A stretch of DNA of 64,000 bases from Leucobacter luti (lineage in GTDB: Bacteria > Actinomycetota > Actinomycetes > Actinomycetales > Microbacteriaceae): positions 558,001 through 622,000 of the forward strand of contig NZ_CP080492.1 of NCBI RefSeq assembly GCF_019464495.1. Reading direction: 5' to 3'. Positions 1 through 11,155 of this stretch are shown here, in pieces. The notes beneath the pieces are model-generated. The model was not told where the DNA came from and ran no database searches. It saw nothing but the letters and a program-made list of their open reading frames with translations. Made by a program: the position numbers and the translations under genes. Numbering within the stretch: position 1 is the first letter of the stretch; each line of letters begins with the position of its first letter.

Positions 1-1173
1 GCGAACGGCTTCTTTGGCGAGTTCGGCGGCGCCGCACTCCCCCCGTTTCTCGTCGAGCCGATCGCGGAGGTCGCGACGGCATACGCCGAAGCGTCGCAGG
101 ACCCAGATTTCCTTGAGGAGCTTCAAGCGCTGCTGTCAAAGTATGTTGGCCGCCCGTCGCTGCTGTACTTCGCTGAGAATCTCACGCGCCAGCTCGGCGG
201 TGCCCGCGTCTACCTCAAACGCGAGGACCTCAACCATACGGGCGCACATAAGATCAACCACTGCTTGGGTGAGGCGCTGCTCGCGAAGCGGATGGGCAAG
301 ACGAAGGTGATTGCAGAAACGGGTGCTGGCCAGCACGGCGTCGCCCTCGCGACCGCCGCGGCGCTCGTGGGGCTCGAGTGCGAGATCCACATGGGAGAGA
401 TCGACATCGCTAAACAACACCCAAACGTGGTGCGTATGGAACTGCTCGGCGCGAAGGTCATCCCAGTGAGCGCCGGAGGGCGCTCACTCAAAGAAGCCGT
501 CGATTCCGCGTTCGCCGTCTACGCCGGTGCACCAGAGGAGTACTTCTTCGCGATCGGATCAGTGGTCGGCCCACACCCGTACCCGTCCATGGTGCGCGAT
601 TTCCAGTCAGTCGTCGGGCGCGAGGCGCGGGCCCAGATCCTAGAAGCGGAAGGGAGGCTCCCCGACGTCTTGGTGGCCGCTGTCGGCGGCGGATCGAACG
701 CCATGGGCCTGTTCGACGCGTTCCTCACAGACGAGTCAGTGCGGATCGTGGGGGTCGAACCCGGTGGCGAGGGGCTTCACGGCACCCGTCACGCAGCCAC
801 GATGACGCTCGGCACCCCCGGCACGCTGCACGGCATGCACACACGTGTGCTGCAGGATTCGGACGGCGAACCCGCGCCCGTGCACTCGATCGCGTCAGGA
901 CTCGACTACCCAGGCGTCGGGCCGCAGCACGTACGCCTCGCCGAGCTCGGGCGAGCCCAGTATGTCTCGGTCACGGACGCAGAAACACTCGCAGCCTTCC
1001 GCACCTTGTCGCGCGTCGAGGGCATCATCCCGGCGCTCGAATCGTCCCACGCGCTCGCGCACGTGATGCAGCTCGCCCCCACGCTGCCTGCTGACGCAAT
1101 TGTCATCGCGAACCTCTCGGGCCGTGGCGACAAAGACGTGGACTACGTCGCGGAGCTGATTCACGGAGAGTGA
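1..1173 (+). CDS. trpB: Tryptophan synthase beta chain (5' end outside window)
   Basis: PLP enzyme that condenses indole with L-serine to give tryptophan, normally in an alpha2-beta2 complex with TrpA. The visible 390 residues begin inside the conserved GEFGG region, so only the extreme N-terminus is missing. The PLP-lysine motif [14 protein letters not shown], the GAGQHG loop, the phosphate-binding GGGSNA and the C-terminal SGRGDKD are all present. The gene ends at TGA 1171-1173 and faces a convergent transporter gene; no trpA follows, although trpA usually lies directly downstream in a trp operon. It may be a stand-alone or second trpB, or its partner genes may lie upstream outside the window. 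Enzyme identity is sure; operon status is unknown. Confidence 0.95.
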   Translation, partial: ANGFFGEFGGAALPPFLVEPIAEVATAYAEASQDPDFLEELQALLSKYVGRPSLLYFAENLTRQLGGARVYLKREDLNHTGAHKINHCLGEALLAKRMGKTKVIAETGAGQHGVALATAAALVGLECEIHMGEIDIAKQHPNVVRMELLGAKVIPVSAGGRSLKEAVDSAFAVYAGAPEEYFFAIGSVVGPHPYPSMVRDFQSVVGREARAQILEAEGRLPDVLVAAVGGGSNAMGLFDAFLTDESVRIVGVEPGGEGLHGTRHAATMTLGTPGTLHGMHTRVLQDSDGEPAPVHSIASGLDYPGVGPQHVRLAELGRAQYVSVTDAETLAAFRTLSRVEGIIPALESSHALAHVMQLAPTLPADAIVIANLSGRGDKDVDYVAELIHGE

Positions 1174-1198
1174 AGAAACTGCCAGGTTTCTGGCCCAC

Positions 1199-1240
1199 CC
1201 CGGCGCGGCATCAGGTTCCTATAGCTGCTGCCGCGCCGGG
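1199..1240. terminator. Hairpin between convergent trpB and symporter genes
   Basis: A perfect 12-bp inverted repeat (1199-1210 paired with 1229-1240, arms CCCGGCGCGGCA and TGCCGCGCCGGG, 18-nt loop) sits between the stops of trpB and the leftward symporter gene. There is no clear T-run on either side. Position suggests a shared bidirectional terminator. Confidence 0.55.
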
Positions 1241-1269
1241 CCGGATCCGACTGGGCACGCGACCCGCGC

Positions 1270-2742
1270 TTAGCCAGCGCGGCCGTCTGCGACGGGAATC
1301 CGCCCGGTGACGCTCTGTTCATCCTCCCAGCAGGTGATGCCCGCGACATCGGGCATCACATCACGGGTGAACACTGGATCACGGCCAGCACTGCGTTGCC
1401 TCGCGTAGTCCTTCATGAGTCGGAACACGAGCCCAGACAGCAATCCGATGGCCACAAGGTTCACGAGCGCCATCAGTCCCATGATGGCGTCAGCGGTGTT
1501 CCAGATGAGATCCGCCGAAGCGATCGCACCGACGAAGATCGCGGCGACGGCGAGCACACGGTACCCGAAGAGCACCCGCGGCCGCGTCGAGATGAACTCG
1601 ATATTTGACTCACCGTAGTAGTAGTTGCCAAGAATCGAGCTAAAGGCGAGCAAGAAGATGATGACGCTCAGCAGCACGTTCGACCACGGCCCGAGCGTGC
1701 CCACGATGGCGTCCTGGGTGAGACCGATACCGCGCGTTGCGGTGGCAAGATCTGGCGCTGTGACGAGGATGATGAACGCGGTAATCGAGCAGATCAGAAA
1801 GGTATCGAAGTAAACGCCGAGCGTTTGCACGAGCCCCTGTTTGACCGGGTGGGTGACAGCGGCGCTCGCGCCAGCGTTTGGGGCGGATCCGAGGCCCGCC
1901 TCGTTCGAAAACATCCCGCGTTTGATGCCGGTCATGAGGATCATGCCGAACGCTGCTCCCACGACCTCGTTGAACCCGAATGCCTGCGTATAGATCGAGG
2001 CAAACACGGCGGGCAGCTGGTCGATGTGCATGAACACGATCACGAGACCGAGCAGCAGGTAGCTGAGGGCCATCGCGGGGACCACAGCCTGCGTGACGCT
2101 CGCGATCCGGCGCACACCGCCGAAGACGACCAACGCGGTGAGCACCGCGAGGACGATTCCCACGACGACAGTGACGGTCGTGGCGGTGCCGCTGCTGACG
2201 CCCATACCCGAGACCAGAGTTGCGCTGATCGTGTTCGCCTGCAGTGACGAAAACGCGAATGGGAAGCAGACGATCAGGATCCCCGCGAAAACGGTGCCCA
2301 TCCACCGCGAGCGCAGACCGTGCAGCATGTAGTACGCAGGGCCCCCGCGGAAGCCACTCGGGTCCTTCACCTTGAAAAGTTGGCCGAGTGTCGACTCGAC
2401 AAAGCTCGACGCGCCTCCGATGAACGCCATCGTCCACATCCAGAACACGGCACCTGGACCCCCGATTGCGATCGCTGTGCCGACACCTGCGATGTTGCCA
2501 ACGCCCACGCGTGAGGCCGCCGAGATCGTGAACGCTTGGAACGCCGACACCGACTGCGGTGATCCATCCGGGTTCTGCGGCGTTTTGTTCGTCAGCGTGC
2601 GGATCATCTCGGGCAGCCAGCGGAACTGGACAACCCCCGAGCGGATCGTGAAGTACAGACCGAGGAGTACGAGTATGGGCAGCACCGCCCAGGTCCAGAG
2701 CGAATCCCCGGCAGCGAGTACGAAATCGTTCAGCCCATCCAT
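1270..2742 (-). CDS. Sodium:alanine/glycine symporter, AGCS (AlsT/DagA) family
   Basis: A 490-residue integral membrane protein with about 10-11 hydrophobic segments, of normal AGCS length. Family signatures include the N-terminal FTIRSGVVQFRW stretch, SRVGVGNIAGVGTAIAIGGP and the HPVKQGLVQTLGVYFDTF region. AGCS proteins import alanine, glycine or related small amino acids with sodium; the exact substrate cannot be read from sequence. It is monocistronic, facing trpB. Upstream of the ATG a TACGCT hexamer lies 6 nt away and there is no Shine-Dalgarno, suggesting a leaderless mRNA. Family assignment is strong; substrate is inferred. Confidence 0.93.
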   Translation of the reverse strand: MDGLNDFVLAAGDSLWTWAVLPILVLLGLYFTIRSGVVQFRWLPEMIRTLTNKTPQNPDGSPQSVSAFQAFTISAASRVGVGNIAGVGTAIAIGGPGAVFWMWTMAFIGGASSFVESTLGQLFKVKDPSGFRGGPAYYMLHGLRSRWMGTVFAGILIVCFPFAFSSLQANTISATLVSGMGVSSGTATTVTVVVGIVLAVLTALVVFGGVRRIASVTQAVVPAMALSYLLLGLVIVFMHIDQLPAVFASIYTQAFGFNEVVGAAFGMILMTGIKRGMFSNEAGLGSAPNAGASAAVTHPVKQGLVQTLGVYFDTFLICSITAFIILVTAPDLATATRGIGLTQDAIVGTLGPWSNVLLSVIIFLLAFSSILGNYYYGESNIEFISTRPRVLFGYRVLAVAAIFVGAIASADLIWNTADAIMGLMALVNLVAIGLLSGLVFRLMKDYARQRSAGRDPVFTRDVMPDVAGITCWEDEQSVTGRIPVADGRAG

Positions 2743-2748
2743 GTGCTC

Positions 2749-2754
2749 AGCGTA
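2749..2754 (-). promoter_or_regulatory. -10 hexamer TACGCT, possible leaderless start of symporter
   Basis: TACGCT ends 6 nt before the ATG at 2742, the spacing expected if transcription starts at the start codon. No Shine-Dalgarno is visible. Confidence 0.4.
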
Positions 2755-2977
2755 TTCCAGCTGCGGGCTGAAATGCGCACTTCAGAGGGAAAAGCCGGTG
2801 GCGTGGGTGATATCTACTCCAGCTGCACGGGATCCGAGCGTCCTCGAGCCGCCCGCGCCCGCCCCCGATTGGGTGCCGGGCCCGGAGCCTGCTGAGTGAC
2901 GCATCGCTGTGCCACTTCCTCACGACGCACGGAAGAGGGCGCCCCGATGAAGCTGTCCGCAGACTACTGAGCGATAG

Positions 2978-5142
2978 TTACGCGTCGAACACGCCTCGAT
3001 CGTCGAAGCGGAGACGCAACGCTTCAGGCCGCGCGCGTCCAGGGGTCCGAGATCGCGTACGAGAGGACGCGCCGGCTGCGTCGGCCACCAGTGCCCCGCG
3101 CAGGCGGCTCGCCACTTCTGCCCCCTGGCCATAGTCGAACCGGACGATTGCGCGCACGAGACCCGGTGGGGTGCGCGCTGCTCCGCCGGCCGGGATGGAC
3201 GTCGGCCCGAGGAAGTCGACCCCTCGCAAGCCGTCGAGGTGGCGCAGTGCACGCTCGACCTCGTCCGGGCCGCCGCTGACACTCGCAACGCGCACCGCCG
3301 GCGGGTATCGCAGCGACTGACGATCTCGCAGTTCTTGCCGCAACCACTCGTCCGAACGTCCGTACACGAAGGACTGCACCACAGGGCCACCGCCGGAGGC
3401 CATGAGGCAGATCCCGTCAGGAGCAGCGAGTGCCGCGGCATTCTCCCACCAGCGCAAGCAATCTTCACCCGCACGGAGGGTCTCGATGCTGAGTAGGCGT
3501 TCCGCGTCAAGCAGCACGACCGCGCGATAGCCGCCTGCCGCGAGTGGTTCAGCGCCTCGAGTGGCAACGACCAGGGCAGGCCGTGCGTCTACGCGCTCGC
3601 GCGGGTGCTCCCCGTCACTGAGGATCACGCGTGTGCCGGAGAACTGCTGCTCGAACTGTTCGACGGTGCGCGCAGATCCCATACCGCGCTCCACGAGTGT
3701 GGTGCTGTCACAGGTGCTGCAGTGCCAGTGAGTCGCGTACTCACCGCACCAGCGACACGAGGCGCGCCCGACCACACGAAACCCGATCGGGCCGGCGCAG
3801 GCCTGGCAGCGCGCCAGTTCACCGCACTCGCCGCACACTGCGACAGGAGCATAGCCAGGAGTCGCCACCTGCACGAGCACCGGCCCGGTGCGGAGACCCT
3901 CGCGGATGGTACGAGCGGCAAACTCGGGGACGCGGCCAGCAAAGGCTTCGGGCGCAATGGAGGCGTCTGCGTGCACGATCCGGGTGCGTCGTGGCGGATG
4001 CTCTTGCGCGCGGACATACCCGATTTCGACCAGGCGTTGCACCTCGGCGCTCCGCGCGTGAGCGGAAAAGAAGAGGCCGGCTCCCGATTGTTCAGCACGG
4101 ACCAAGGCTGAGTCGCGGGCGTGCACGTACGGAGTCAGCGGTTCGGCGAGAACTGGATCGCCGTCATCCCACAGCAGGATCGCACCGAGATCATGCGCCG
4201 GAGCATACACCGCGGACCGGTTGCCAAGGATGATCCGCGGCACACCATCGAGCGCTCGCAGGAAACTGGCGTATCGCTCGCCATTCGACTGGCGTGAATC
4301 TACCCGAACGGCTGCCGGATGCCCGAGCGCCGCCAACGCATCACGAAGCTGATCGAGGTCACGATAGTCAGGCGCGACAAGGATCACGCTGCGCTCACGC
4401 TCGTGCACGGAAATCGCGATGCGCGCGAGCTGCGCCGCCCAGCCGCCAACCCACTCGCCCGTGTGCAAGCGCTCTGGGCCGTGTGACGGCGTCATGGCGA
4501 GCCGGGCACCCGTGACAAGCTCAGCAGCGATCGCCTCCTCCGATGTCGATGCGGAGGCCGCGGCCGTTGCTGGGCTCGTCTGCTCTCGCGGATCAGCGCT
4601 TCGCGCAGCCCCTCCGCTTCCACGGCAGCGCCTGGGTCCGCCGCGGCTTCTGCTTCCGCCGCGGCTTCCACTTCCGCTGCGGCTTCTGTTTCCGCTTCCG
4701 CCTCCGCTGCGGCTTCTGTTTCCGCCTCGGCTTCCGCCTCCGCCTCCGCTGCGAGATGCTTCTTTTCTACTCGGACCTGCCGCGCAGGAATCGCGAGCCG
4801 CAGAATATCTCCAGCCGAGCCTCCCGCCCGGTCCGCCACTGCGCGCGCGAGCCGCCACACGTCTGGCGTGAGCTGCGGCACCGCGGCAACGATGTCCGCA
4901 ATTGGCGCGAGCTCTCCTCCGAAGTCGCTGCGCGAAACGAACTCGATAATGTACCCAAAGCTCTTGCGATCTTTGGAGCGGAACGGCACCCGAACTCGCT
5001 GCCCCACCCGCACCTCGTCGGCGAGTTCGGCCGGGACCGAGTAGTCGAAGAGGTGATCAAGCTGCGGCAACGCCGAATCGAGCAGCACGCGCGCCACGGC
5101 GCGACCGTTCGCGCCTTCTGCACGCTCGAATGCGGTGGCCAC
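2978..5142 (-). CDS. priA: Primosomal protein N' (PriA-like, helicase-inactive type); frame split by an apparent 1-base deletion
   Basis: PriA reloads the replisome at stalled forks. The N-terminal DNA-binding part (from 5142; VLLDSALPQLDHLFDYSVP) is in one frame and the rest, including the zinc-finger cysteines (CGECGELARCQAC, CRWCGEY, HCSTC) and the C-terminal domain, is in another. The frames overlap over a low-complexity Glu/Ala-rich linker at about 4500-4860, and the total span is one base short of a whole number of codons; adding a G to the GGGG run near 4608-4612 would join them. The Walker A position reads SHGPERLHTG and the DEAH position reads LLWDDGD, so ATPase motifs are lost, as in other actinobacterial PriA proteins. 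It lies 6 bp downstream of metK. Probably functional apart from the indel. Confidence 0.85.
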
Positions 5143-5148
5143 CAGTCT

Positions 5149-6339
5149 CTACAGGCCGGCGGCAGCCTGCAGCTCCGCGACGCGGGGCGTGGCTTCCCAG
5201 GTGAAATCGGGGAGCTCGCGCCCGAAATGACCATACGCGCTTGTCTGCGCATAAATGGGGCGCAGCAGGGCGAGGTCACGGATGATCGCCAGCGGCCGCA
5301 GATCGAAGACCTGACGCACCGCCTCTTCGATGCGTTCGCGCGGCACTGTCTCGGTCCCAAAGGTCTCAACATACAGCCCCACTGGGTGTGCGCGACCGAT
5401 GGCGTATGCAACCTGCAGTTCAGCTCGCGTCGCGAGCCCAGCGCGCACCACGTGCTTCGCGACCCAGCGCATGGCATACGCAGCAGAGCGATCAACCTTC
5501 GACGGATCCTTGCCGCTGAAGGCACCGCCGCCGTGCCGGCTCGCACCGCCATAGGTATCGATGATGATCTTGCGGCCAGTCAGGCCGGCATCGCCCATCG
5601 GGCCGCCCACCACGAAGGGGCCGGCAGGGTTGATGAAGCGCTGAGCATTCTCACTCGGCAGGTTCACCCGATCCAGCACCGGACGAATCACCTCACGCTC
5701 GACCGCTTCACGCAGCGCAGGCTGGGAAATACTGCCCTGGTGCTGCGTCGAAACGACGATGGCCTCAATACTGGCGGGACGATCCCCGTCGTAGCCGATG
5801 GTGACCTGAGTCTTGCCGTCAGGGCGCAACTCAGGGATGAGCCCGTTTCGGCGCACCTCGGAAAGGCGCTCAGCCAGACGGTGTGAGATCCAGCTCGGGA
5901 GCGGGTGCAACTCAGGCGTCTCGTCAGTCGCGTACCCGAACATGATGCCCTGATCTCCTGCGCCCTGGCGGCTGAGTTCGTCGTCGAGCGCGCCGCTGCG
6001 AAGCTCAAGGGAGTTGTCAACGCCGCCAGCGATGTCAGGAGACTGCTGACCGATCGACACCGACACCCCACAGGAGGAGCCGTCGAAGCCCATATCGGAG
6101 CTCGTGTAGCCGATATCTCGCACCGCGTTGCGCACAATCTGCGGGATCTCGACATACCCGCTCGTCGATACTTCGCCCGCGACGTGCACGAGACCCGTCG
6201 TGACAAGCGTCTCGACCGCGACCCGTGCCCCAGGGTCCTGCGCAAGCATGGCGTCGAGGATCGAATCCGAAATGCGGTCGCAGATCTTGTCCGGGTGCCC
6301 CTCAGTGACAGACTCCGAGGTGAACTGGCGCAGCGACAC
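5149..6339 (-). CDS. metK: S-adenosylmethionine synthetase
   Basis: Makes S-adenosylmethionine from methionine and ATP, as a cytosolic tetramer. The 396-residue protein has the family motifs [13 protein letters not shown] at the N-terminus, [12 protein letters not shown] near residue 120 and the [17 protein letters not shown]-loop-like segment. GTG 6339 was chosen as start because AAGGAG lies 7 nt upstream and the product then begins at the usual position; a longer in-frame ATG at 6441 would read through a hairpin. priA follows 6 bp later and rpoZ precedes it, a common actinobacterial order (rpoZ-metK-priA). No SAM riboswitch was recognised in the 123-bp leader. Confidence 0.96.
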   Translation of the reverse strand: MSLRQFTSESVTEGHPDKICDRISDSILDAMLAQDPGARVAVETLVTTGLVHVAGEVSTSGYVEIPQIVRNAVRDIGYTSSDMGFDGSSCGVSVSIGQQSPDIAGGVDNSLELRSGALDDELSRQGAGDQGIMFGYATDETPELHPLPSWISHRLAERLSEVRRNGLIPELRPDGKTQVTIGYDGDRPASIEAIVVSTQHQGSISQPALREAVEREVIRPVLDRVNLPSENAQRFINPAGPFVVGGPMGDAGLTGRKIIIDTYGGASRHGGGAFSGKDPSKVDRSAAYAMRWVAKHVVRAGLATRAELQVAYAIGRAHPVGLYVETFGTETVPRERIEEAVRQVFDLRPLAIIRDLALLRPIYAQTSAYGHFGRELPDFTWEATPRVAELQAAAGL

Positions 6340-6398
6340 GATGAGGCTCCTTGAGCGGTTGAGTGAACGAATAAGCGAGGGCCGACCCCCGAAAACGC

Positions 6399-6437
6399 CG
6401 GTGGCGTCGGTCCCTTTCAGGGTATCCGACGCCACCG
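6399..6437 (-). terminator. Hairpin between rpoZ and metK
   Basis: A 12-bp perfect inverted repeat (6399-6410 with 6426-6437) has a nested CCCT/AGGG pair in its loop. On the leftward strand it is followed by GCGTTTTCGG, a short T-run. It may terminate rpoZ transcripts partially, act as an attenuator for metK, or both. Confidence 0.5.
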
Positions 6438-6462
6438 ACACTGCTGCTTGTGCAGCAAAAGA

Positions 6463-6729
6463 TTACGCAACGACCTCCGCGGGGCGCTTGGTCATCGTGA
6501 GCTTGCCCTCAACGACCTCGTGCAGCGCGATCGACAGCGGCTTGTCATCGACTGTGGAGTCGACGAGCGGCCCCACGTTGTCGAACAGGTTGCCGTCGTG
6601 CAGATCCGTGTAATAGTCGTTGATCTGGCGAGCACGCTGCGAGGCGAAAATCACCAGCGCGTACTTCGAATCGACCTTCTCGAGCAGATCGTCGATGGGC
6701 GGATCGATAATGCCGTTGACATTTGCCAT
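6463..6729 (-). CDS. rpoZ: RNA polymerase omega subunit
   Basis: An 88-residue small subunit that helps beta' fold and assemble into RNA polymerase. It has the family pattern [28 protein letters not shown] at the N-terminus (the conserved YALV...A..RARQIN block) and the C-terminal [14 protein letters not shown] motif. ATG 6729 is preceded by GGAGGAG at 7 nt. Downstream come metK and priA. The gmk and mihF genes that often precede rpoZ in actinobacteria are not here; a conserved hypothetical gene lies upstream instead. Confidence 0.95.
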   Translation of the reverse strand: MANVNGIIDPPIDDLLEKVDSKYALVIFASQRARQINDYYTDLHDGNLFDNVGPLVDSTVDDKPLSIALHEVVEGKLTMTKRPAEVVA

Positions 6730-6865
6730 GAAAATACTCCTCCGGTTGACCTCACTATCCTAGCTGAGGTTTCTGAATCCTGCTGCACCGCGCCGCGGCT
6801 CGGCACACTCACGTGGAGCTCCAGCGACTGATCTGGCACCTCAGAGATGCCACCGAAGATCGAAG

Positions 6866-7513
6866 CTATCCGAGCAACGAGCGCACAAGCACGTGACCAC
6901 TGCCCGACGACAGCCTGGTCCAGGTGAGCGAGCGCGACACCCGGACCGGATCCTCTCCACGCAAGAACCCCATGGCCTCTCCCGCGAAGGCAGCGGCAGC
7001 CGGGATCCCCGGTGCGATCTCGATCCCCCACACTGAAGCTCGGACTTTGTGCACCACTGCCTCACCGGGATCGGCAGGCAGGAGCTCAGCGACGCGGGCA
7101 ATCCCCTCGGCGGCAACCGTTGTGAGCGATGGAGTGTCGACGGAGCCCGTCACATGCCACCCGGAAACCGGTGGCAAGACCCCCGTCCAGGCCGCCATTG
7201 CCGTCACATCGGGCACCTCGAGCGCGAGCCCAATGATCCCCAGCCTCGCAATCCGATCCAGGAGCGAACGACCGAGCACTGTTTCATCAATGGCAATGTC
7301 AGGCTCAGCTGAGAGGGAAAACGCACGCATCACGAGCACGACAGGAACGGTGTCCGTAATACCGCGAGGTGCCTGCGTGCAGCCGTACACCGCAAGTGTT
7401 GCCCCGCGGGTCACCAGCCGCACTTCTTCTTGTCCCACCTTCTGCAGGCGTTCAAGAAAAATACGGAGATCGTCTCGCGTCGCGTGATCCGCGAGCAGCA
7501 GTGTGGCAGCCAT
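6866..7513 (-). CDS. Conserved hypothetical protein
   Basis: A 215-residue protein beginning MAATLLLADHATRDDLRIF, mostly hydrophobic-alternating and cytosolic in character, with no signal peptide or clear membrane segment. I do not recognise a named domain. Codon use and amino-acid composition look like a real gene of this genome, and no better open frame competes. The ATG at 7513 sits right after GGAGGAG, too close for a normal Shine-Dalgarno; TAGGCT 7 nt upstream makes a leaderless start more likely. It is divergent from the acyl-CoA thioesterase gene and lies upstream of rpoZ with a 136-bp gap. Function unknown. Confidence 0.7.
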   Translation of the reverse strand: MAATLLLADHATRDDLRIFLERLQKVGQEEVRLVTRGATLAVYGCTQAPRGITDTVPVVLVMRAFSLSAEPDIAIDETVLGRSLLDRIARLGIIGLALEVPDVTAMAAWTGVLPPVSGWHVTGSVDTPSLTTVAAEGIARVAELLPADPGEAVVHKVRASVWGIEIAPGIPAAAAFAGEAMGFLRGEDPVRVSRSLTWTRLSSGSGHVLVRSLLG

Positions 7514-7520
7514 CTCCTCC

Positions 7521-7526
7521 AGCCTA
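7521..7526 (-). promoter_or_regulatory. -10 hexamer TAGGCT, leaderless start candidate
   Basis: TAGGCT lies 7 nt before ATG 7513, so the GGAGGAG between them may be spacer rather than ribosome binding site. Confidence 0.45.
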
Positions 7527-7668
7527 GCGGCGCACAGCTGGGTGCTGAGCGGACCGCGCTCGTGCGCCAGTCGGACGCACACCATTCGGGCGAGCCCTGG
7601 CCAGGCGCGGGGTGCACCGCCATAGACTTGGTGCAGTATCCCGCACCGAGTCGCTGCCTGGAGGACCC

Positions 7669-8535
7669 ATGACCGCCGCCGATCTGCTCATGATGCTCTC
7701 GGTCCTCGATTCCGGGGCCCGTACCCGCGAGGACATTCTCACCGGACCTGCGCTCCCGACACCACACGGACGTTCCTTTGGCGGCCAAGTCTTGGGACAG
7801 GCGCTCGCTGCCGCGGGAACGACGGCTCCCGAGGGCCGCACGATCCACTCGATGCACGGCTATTTCTTGCGGCCGGGCAACAGCAGTGAAGGGATGACCT
7901 TCGAAGTGGATCGCCTCTATGACGGGCGCTCCTTCTCTACCCGCCGCGTCCAGGCGTACCAAGAGGGCCAGGTCTTGATGTCCCTCATCTCCTCGTTCCA
8001 GGCTCCTGACACGGGGCTCGAGCATCAGGACACCATCGACATTGCCGCGCTCCCGGATCCTGAATCGCTCCCGACGGTGTGGGAAAAGTACGGCCATCTC
8101 GCGAGTGACGGCCAGGCCTCATGGGTGTTGAATCGGCCGTTCGACTTCCGCTACGTCGAGTCGGATATCATCCTCAATGTCGCCGAACACACCAACCGGC
8201 AACGCGTCTGGATGCGGAGCCGAGACACCCTCGATGCGCCTCCGCTGCTGCACTCGGCGGCGCTCGCCTTCGCCAGTGACTATTTGTTGCTCGAACCCAT
8301 CGCGCGACAGCACGGCATCCCGTGGGCAACACCGGGGATGCGATTCGCAAGCCTCGATCACGCGATGTGGTTTCACCGGCCATTCCGGGTCGACGAGTGG
8401 CTGCTCTACGAACTCGACTCACCGACGGCGCAGGGTGGACGGGGCCTCACCCACGGCCGATTCTACGACCGCAGCGGCGCACTGGTCGCCAGCGTGGCAC
8501 AGGAGGGGATGATCCGCCTCCCCTCGCAGGAGTAG
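7669..8535 (+). CDS. tesB: Acyl-CoA thioesterase II (TesB family)
   Basis: Hydrolyses medium and long acyl-CoAs to free fatty acid and CoA. The 288-residue protein has the double hot-dog layout: an N-terminal half with FGGQVLGQALAAA and SMHGYFLRPG (catalytic-site region of TesB) and a C-terminal half with ASLDHAMWFHRPFRVDEWLLY and GRFYDRSGALVASVAQEG, which are TesB hallmarks. ATG 7669 was chosen because GGAGG lies 5 nt upstream; an earlier in-frame start at 7612 lacks such a site and adds non-conserved residues. It is transcribed alone; a separate single-domain thioesterase gene faces it across a short tandem repeat. Confidence 0.93.
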   Translation: MTAADLLMMLSVLDSGARTREDILTGPALPTPHGRSFGGQVLGQALAAAGTTAPEGRTIHSMHGYFLRPGNSSEGMTFEVDRLYDGRSFSTRRVQAYQEGQVLMSLISSFQAPDTGLEHQDTIDIAALPDPESLPTVWEKYGHLASDGQASWVLNRPFDFRYVESDIILNVAEHTNRQRVWMRSRDTLDAPPLLHSAALAFASDYLLLEPIARQHGIPWATPGMRFASLDHAMWFHRPFRVDEWLLYELDSPTAQGGRGLTHGRFYDRSGALVASVAQEGMIRLPSQE

Positions 8536-8681
8536 CGGGATCGCACGGCGAAATCGCCGGACCGCCGCGGGCTCCTCGCGCGGACCATTCACCGCGCGAA
8601 CGAAGCACCCAGGTGTAGCGTCACCGCAGCAGAACACTGCTCCGCCGTGCGATCTCTCGGTCGTGAACCCGGCAGAAGCTC

Positions 8682-8760
8682 TCCGAGCCCGACAAGAACA
8701 CCCCGAGCCCAACAGGAACACCCCGAGCCCGACGCGAACACCCGAGCCCGATAGCAAGCC
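8682..8760. repeat. Four-copy tandem repeat, unit about 20 bp
   Basis: The unit CCCGAGCCCGACAGGAACAC (approximate) occurs about four times in a row between two convergent thioesterase genes. Copies differ at a few positions and in length by one base. No open reading frame is supported over it. Confidence 0.75.
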
Positions 8761-8768
8761 GAGTGTGC

Positions 8769-9236
8769 TCAGCTACGCCGCAGCTGCACGGGCTCATCCA
8801 TCCACGCTTCGACGGACGCACGGCCCGCATCAGACAACCGAATCGGACGCATCGTCTCACCATCGACGATCACGATGTGCGAGATTGCCTTGGCGACAAC
8901 GCTTCGTTCCGCGGCTGCGCCATCGACAAGTTCGTAGTGCACTTCCAGGCTTGATCCGCCGAGTCTTCCGATCCAGAGCTCAACTGTCACGGGCTGCTCG
9001 CTGTACTCCAGCACGCGCAGGAACTCGATCTGCTGGCTCGCGACGAGCATCTTCGGGCCCGCAGGGTCATCACCGCGGAAGTGGTGCTCCATGCCGGTGG
9101 ACTCCCGGCCGGATCCGAGCCAAAACGTGCGCACGCGAGCTTCCTCAAGGAATCGTGCGTAGGCAACATTGTTGACGTGACCGTACGCGTCCTGATCGCC
9201 CCAGCGGAGCTCCAAGTCAATGTGTGTGCGGGCCAT
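8769..9236 (-). CDS. Acyl-CoA thioesterase, 4HBT (YbgC/FadM-like) hot-dog protein
   Basis: A 155-residue single hot-dog domain protein with the N-terminal RWGDQDAYGHVNNVAYARFLEEARV motif typical of the 4HBT family, containing the catalytic Asp (D in GDQD) and the HVNN turn. Related enzymes hydrolyse acyl-CoA or act on aromatic acyl-CoA; the substrate here cannot be assigned. ATG 9236 is used because AAAGGGG lies about 8 nt upstream; a start six codons earlier has no ribosome site. It lies upstream of nothing in the same direction; ettA starts a separate leftward unit. Confidence 0.88.
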   Translation of the reverse strand: MARTHIDLELRWGDQDAYGHVNNVAYARFLEEARVRTFWLGSGRESTGMEHHFRGDDPAGPKMLVASQQIEFLRVLEYSEQPVTVELWIGRLGGSSLEVHYELVDGAAAERSVVAKAISHIVIVDGETMRPIRLSDAGRASVEAWMDEPVQLRRS

Positions 9237-9305
9237 GTACGCGCCCCTTTCCAATCAGCGTTGTCGCTCAGTATGCCCGTTCGGCACGGAGGCCACACAA
9301 GCGAA

Positions 9306-9333
9306 GAGGCCCGGCTCGCGAGAGCCGGGCCTC
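9306..9333. terminator. Hairpin terminator of ettA
   Basis: A perfect 12-bp stem GAGGCCCGGCTC (9306-9317) and GAGCCGGGCCTC (9322-9333) closes a GCGA tetraloop, 7 bp after the ettA stop. The T-run is weak (TTCGCTTGT). Confidence 0.65.
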
Positions 9334-9340
9334 AGATCCG

Positions 9341-11023
<1,683 letters not shown>

Positions 11024-11142
11024 ATGCTTTCCGGGCGCCTGAGACGCCCCGAACTCCCTGCTCGAAGTCAATGTTGGATATCTCCACTCTACCGTGCGTC
11101 GGTGTCGAGGGTTCCGCGGGTTCGCAGAGAACGGGAGTGTGC

Positions 11143-11148
11143 CAGAAT
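11143..11148 (+). promoter_or_regulatory. -10 hexamer CAGAAT, leaderless start candidate
   Basis: CAGAAT ends 7 nt before ATG 11156 and no Shine-Dalgarno is present. Confidence 0.35.
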
Positions 11149-11155
11149 CGGGCCC

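Noticed and set aside
1825..2247. Rightward hypothetical gene within the symporter region
   Set aside because: Rich in His/Asp/Glu as expected from an antisense frame of a membrane protein gene; not supported.
4500..4870. Programmed ribosomal frameshift in priA
   Set aside because: There is no clear slippery heptamer at the overlap, and four other genes show similar small indels, so an error is simpler.
4543..5886. Long rightward open frame antisense to priA and metK
   Set aside because: Its composition mirrors the complementary strand of conserved genes; no domain is recognisable.
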